Shown here: one piece after another, positions 62,482 through 64,000 of the stretch
Layout: the number at the start of each line of letters is the position of its first letter
How positions within the stretch are numbered: position 1 is the stretch's first letter
Origin: an uncultured Sphingomonadaceae bacterium
GTDB lineage: Bacteria > Pseudomonadota > Alphaproteobacteria > Sphingomonadales > Sphingomonadaceae
Reading direction: 5' to 3'
NCBI GenBank assembly: GCA_946479505.1
Contig: CAMLGC010000001.1
Span: 87,971-151,970 of the forward strand
Length of the DNA stretch: 64,000 bases
Made by a program: the position numbers and the translations under genes
The notes under the pieces: generated by a model
Databases searched by the model: none
What the model saw: only the letters and a program-made list of their open reading frames with translations
Told to the model about the DNA's origin: nothing

Positions 62482-64000
62482 ATGGCCACTATGGCAACCC
62501 CCACCCGCGATGATTTCGCGGCCATGCTCGAGCAGACGCTCGGCGGCACCGACAGCTTCGAAGGCCACGTCGTCAAGGGCACGGTCACCGCAATCGAAAA
62601 CGATCTCGCCGTCATCGACGTCGGGCTGAAGAGCGAAGGCCGCGTGCCGCTGCGCGAGTTCGCCGCGCCCGGCCAGAAGGCCGATCTCAAGGTCGGCGAC
62701 GAGGTCGAGGTCTATGTCGACCGGGTCGAGAACGCGAACGGCGAGGCGATGCTGAGCCGCGACCGCGCCCGCCGCGAAGCCGCCTGGGACAAACTCGAAT
62801 CCGAATTCGCCGAGAACAGCCGCGTCGAGGGCGTGATCTTCGGCCGCGTGAAGGGTGGCTTCACCGTCGACCTTTCGGGCGCCGTCGCCTTCCTGCCTGG
62901 CAGCCAGGTCGACATCCGCCCCGTGCGCGACGTGACCCCGCTGATGGACATGCCGCAGCCCTTCCAGATCCTGAAGATGGACCGCAAGCGCGGCAACATT
63001 GTCGTCTCGCGGCGCGCGGTGCTCGAGGAAACCCGGGCCGAGCAGCGTTCGGGCCTGATCCAGTCGCTCCACGAGGGTCAGGTGATCGAGGGTGTCGTCA
63101 AGAACATCACCGATTACGGCGCGTTCGTCGATCTGGGCGGCATCGACGGTCTGCTCCACGTCACCGATCTTTCGTACAAGCGCGTCGGCCATCCGTCGGA
63201 GATGCTGGGCATCGGCGACACCGCGAAGGTGCAGATCATCCGCATCAACCGCGACACGCAGCGCATTTCGCTCGGCATGAAGCAGCTCGAAAGCGATCCG
63301 TGGGAAGGCGCGTCGGCCAAGTATCCGGTCGGCATGAAGCTCAACGGCCGCGTCACCAACATCACCGAATACGGCGCGTTCGTCGAGCTCGAGCCGGGGA
63401 TCGAAGGCCTGGTCCACGTCTCCGAGATGAGCTGGACCAAGAAGAACGTGCATCCGGGCAAGATCGTCTCGACCAGCCAGGAAGTCGAGGTCGTCATCCT
63501 CGAGGTCGACGAGGAAAAGCGTCGCATCAGCCTCGGTCTCAAGCAGGCCCAGGCCAATCCGTGGGAAGCCTTCGCCGAAGCGCACCCGATCGGCTCGACG
63601 GTCGAGGGCGAGGTCAAGAACGCGACCGAATTCGGCCTGTTCGTCGGCCTTGACGGCGATGTCGACGGCATGGTCCACATGTCCGACATCGCCTGGGGCA
63701 TTTCGGGCGAGGACGCGCTCAATCTGCACCGCAAGGGTGAGACCGTGCAGGCGGTCGTGCTCGACATCGACGCCGAAAAGGAGCGCATCTCGCTCGGCAT
63801 GAAGCAGCTCGAGCGCGGCGCGCCGACGGCGACCACCGCGACGGCGGGCGGCAAGCTCAACAAGGGCGCGATCGTCACGGTCAACGTGCTCGAAGTCCGC
63901 GATGCGGGCCTCGAGGTCCAGGCGGGCGAGGATGGCCCGACCGGGTTCATCAAGCGCACCGATCTCGGCCGCGACCGCGACGAGCAGCGCCCCGAGCGCT
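62482..64000 (+). CDS. rpsA: 30S ribosomal protein S1 (3' end outside window)
   Basis: Ribosomal protein S1, which binds mRNA during initiation. It starts MATMATPTRDDF and runs off the right edge after 506 codons. At least five S1 OB-fold repeats are visible, each with a VxG/VKNITxYGAFVDLG-type strand; examples are KNITDYGAFVDLGGIDGLLH and TNITEYGAFVELEPGIEGLV. Linker repeats end DTQRISLGMKQLESDPWE and similar. The ribosome site is a weak AGGA eight bases or more upstream, in keeping with a gene often self-regulated at translation. Confidence 0.97.
   Translation, partial: MATMATPTRDDFAAMLEQTLGGTDSFEGHVVKGTVTAIENDLAVIDVGLKSEGRVPLREFAAPGQKADLKVGDEVEVYVDRVENANGEAMLSRDRARREAAWDKLESEFAENSRVEGVIFGRVKGGFTVDLSGAVAFLPGSQVDIRPVRDVTPLMDMPQPFQILKMDRKRGNIVVSRRAVLEETRAEQRSGLIQSLHEGQVIEGVVKNITDYGAFVDLGGIDGLLHVTDLSYKRVGHPSEMLGIGDTAKVQIIRINRDTQRISLGMKQLESDPWEGASAKYPVGMKLNGRVTNITEYGAFVELEPGIEGLVHVSEMSWTKKNVHPGKIVSTSQEVEVVILEVDEEKRRISLGLKQAQANPWEAFAEAHPIGSTVEGEVKNATEFGLFVGLDGDVDGMVHMSDIAWGISGEDALNLHRKGETVQAVVLDIDAEKERISLGMKQLERGAPTATTATAGGKLNKGAIVTVNVLEVRDAGLEVQAGEDGPTGFIKRTDLGRDRDEQRPER

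Overview
The window is GC-rich, densely packed DNA of a Sphingomonadales-type alphaproteobacterium. This is inferred from the lepB-rnc-era and aroA-cmk-rpsA gene orders, the TIGR02300 protein, and two large TonB-dependent receptors, one of them followed by a tryptophan-halogenase-like gene, a DUF6445 gene and a JmjC/cupin gene. No taxonomic search could be run.

Layout. 1-7227 holds core genes: signal peptidase (cut by the window edge), RNase III, Era, a Sir2 deacylase, a HerA-like ATPase, a GtrA-like protein, a PspC protein, DapB and endonuclease III. A tRNA-Arg(CCG) at 7275-7351 is followed at once by a frameshifted C-terminal remnant of a large serine recombinase. It looks like the scar of an integrated element. 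7880-15434 is a sulfated-glycan locus: sulfatase, sugar porter and sulfatase on the minus strand, divergent from a TonB-dependent receptor with two palindromes between them. 16115-21623 is a compact putative conflict/signalling operon: two tandem TIR-TolB-like-TPR proteins, then a SLOG-domain protein with four predicted membrane helices. 21703-23355 is an MFS exporter. 23517-27179 is an ECF sigma factor, its likely anti-sigma factor, an S8 protease, a putative outer-membrane protein and a cupredoxin. Exonuclease III follows.

28192-39318 is a polysaccharide utilisation locus: LacI-type repressor, a perfect LacI-type operator, TonB-dependent receptor, GH3 lipoprotein, tryptophan-halogenase-like protein, a MITE-like repeat, JmjC/cupin protein, DUF6445 protein and GH30 lipoprotein. 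GH3 plus GH30 suggests a beta-glucan, perhaps beta-1,6-linked. 39419-51119 is one long run of overlapping genes encoding alternative complex III (ActA-F), a small membrane protein, a Sco-type copper chaperone and a caa3 oxidase of the A2 type: quinol to cytochrome to oxygen in a single transcription unit. 51123-64000 returns to core and lipid functions: Cfa, MarR, ClC channel with CBS domains, fructosamine kinase family, LMW-PTP, an MFS protein, PgsA, MoaD/MoaE, tRNA-Ala(GGC), a TIGR02300 protein, AroA, Cmk, a gene-poor stretch, and RpsA cut by the right edge.

The best candidate for an undescribed system is the TIR/TIR/SLOG-membrane operon. It has the logic of Thoeris (TIR makes a nucleotide signal, SLOG senses it), but with TolB/TPR-fused TIR proteins and a membrane-type SLOG effector. 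Between the two TIR genes lies what looks like the degenerate start of a second SLOG gene, pointing to a tandem duplication.
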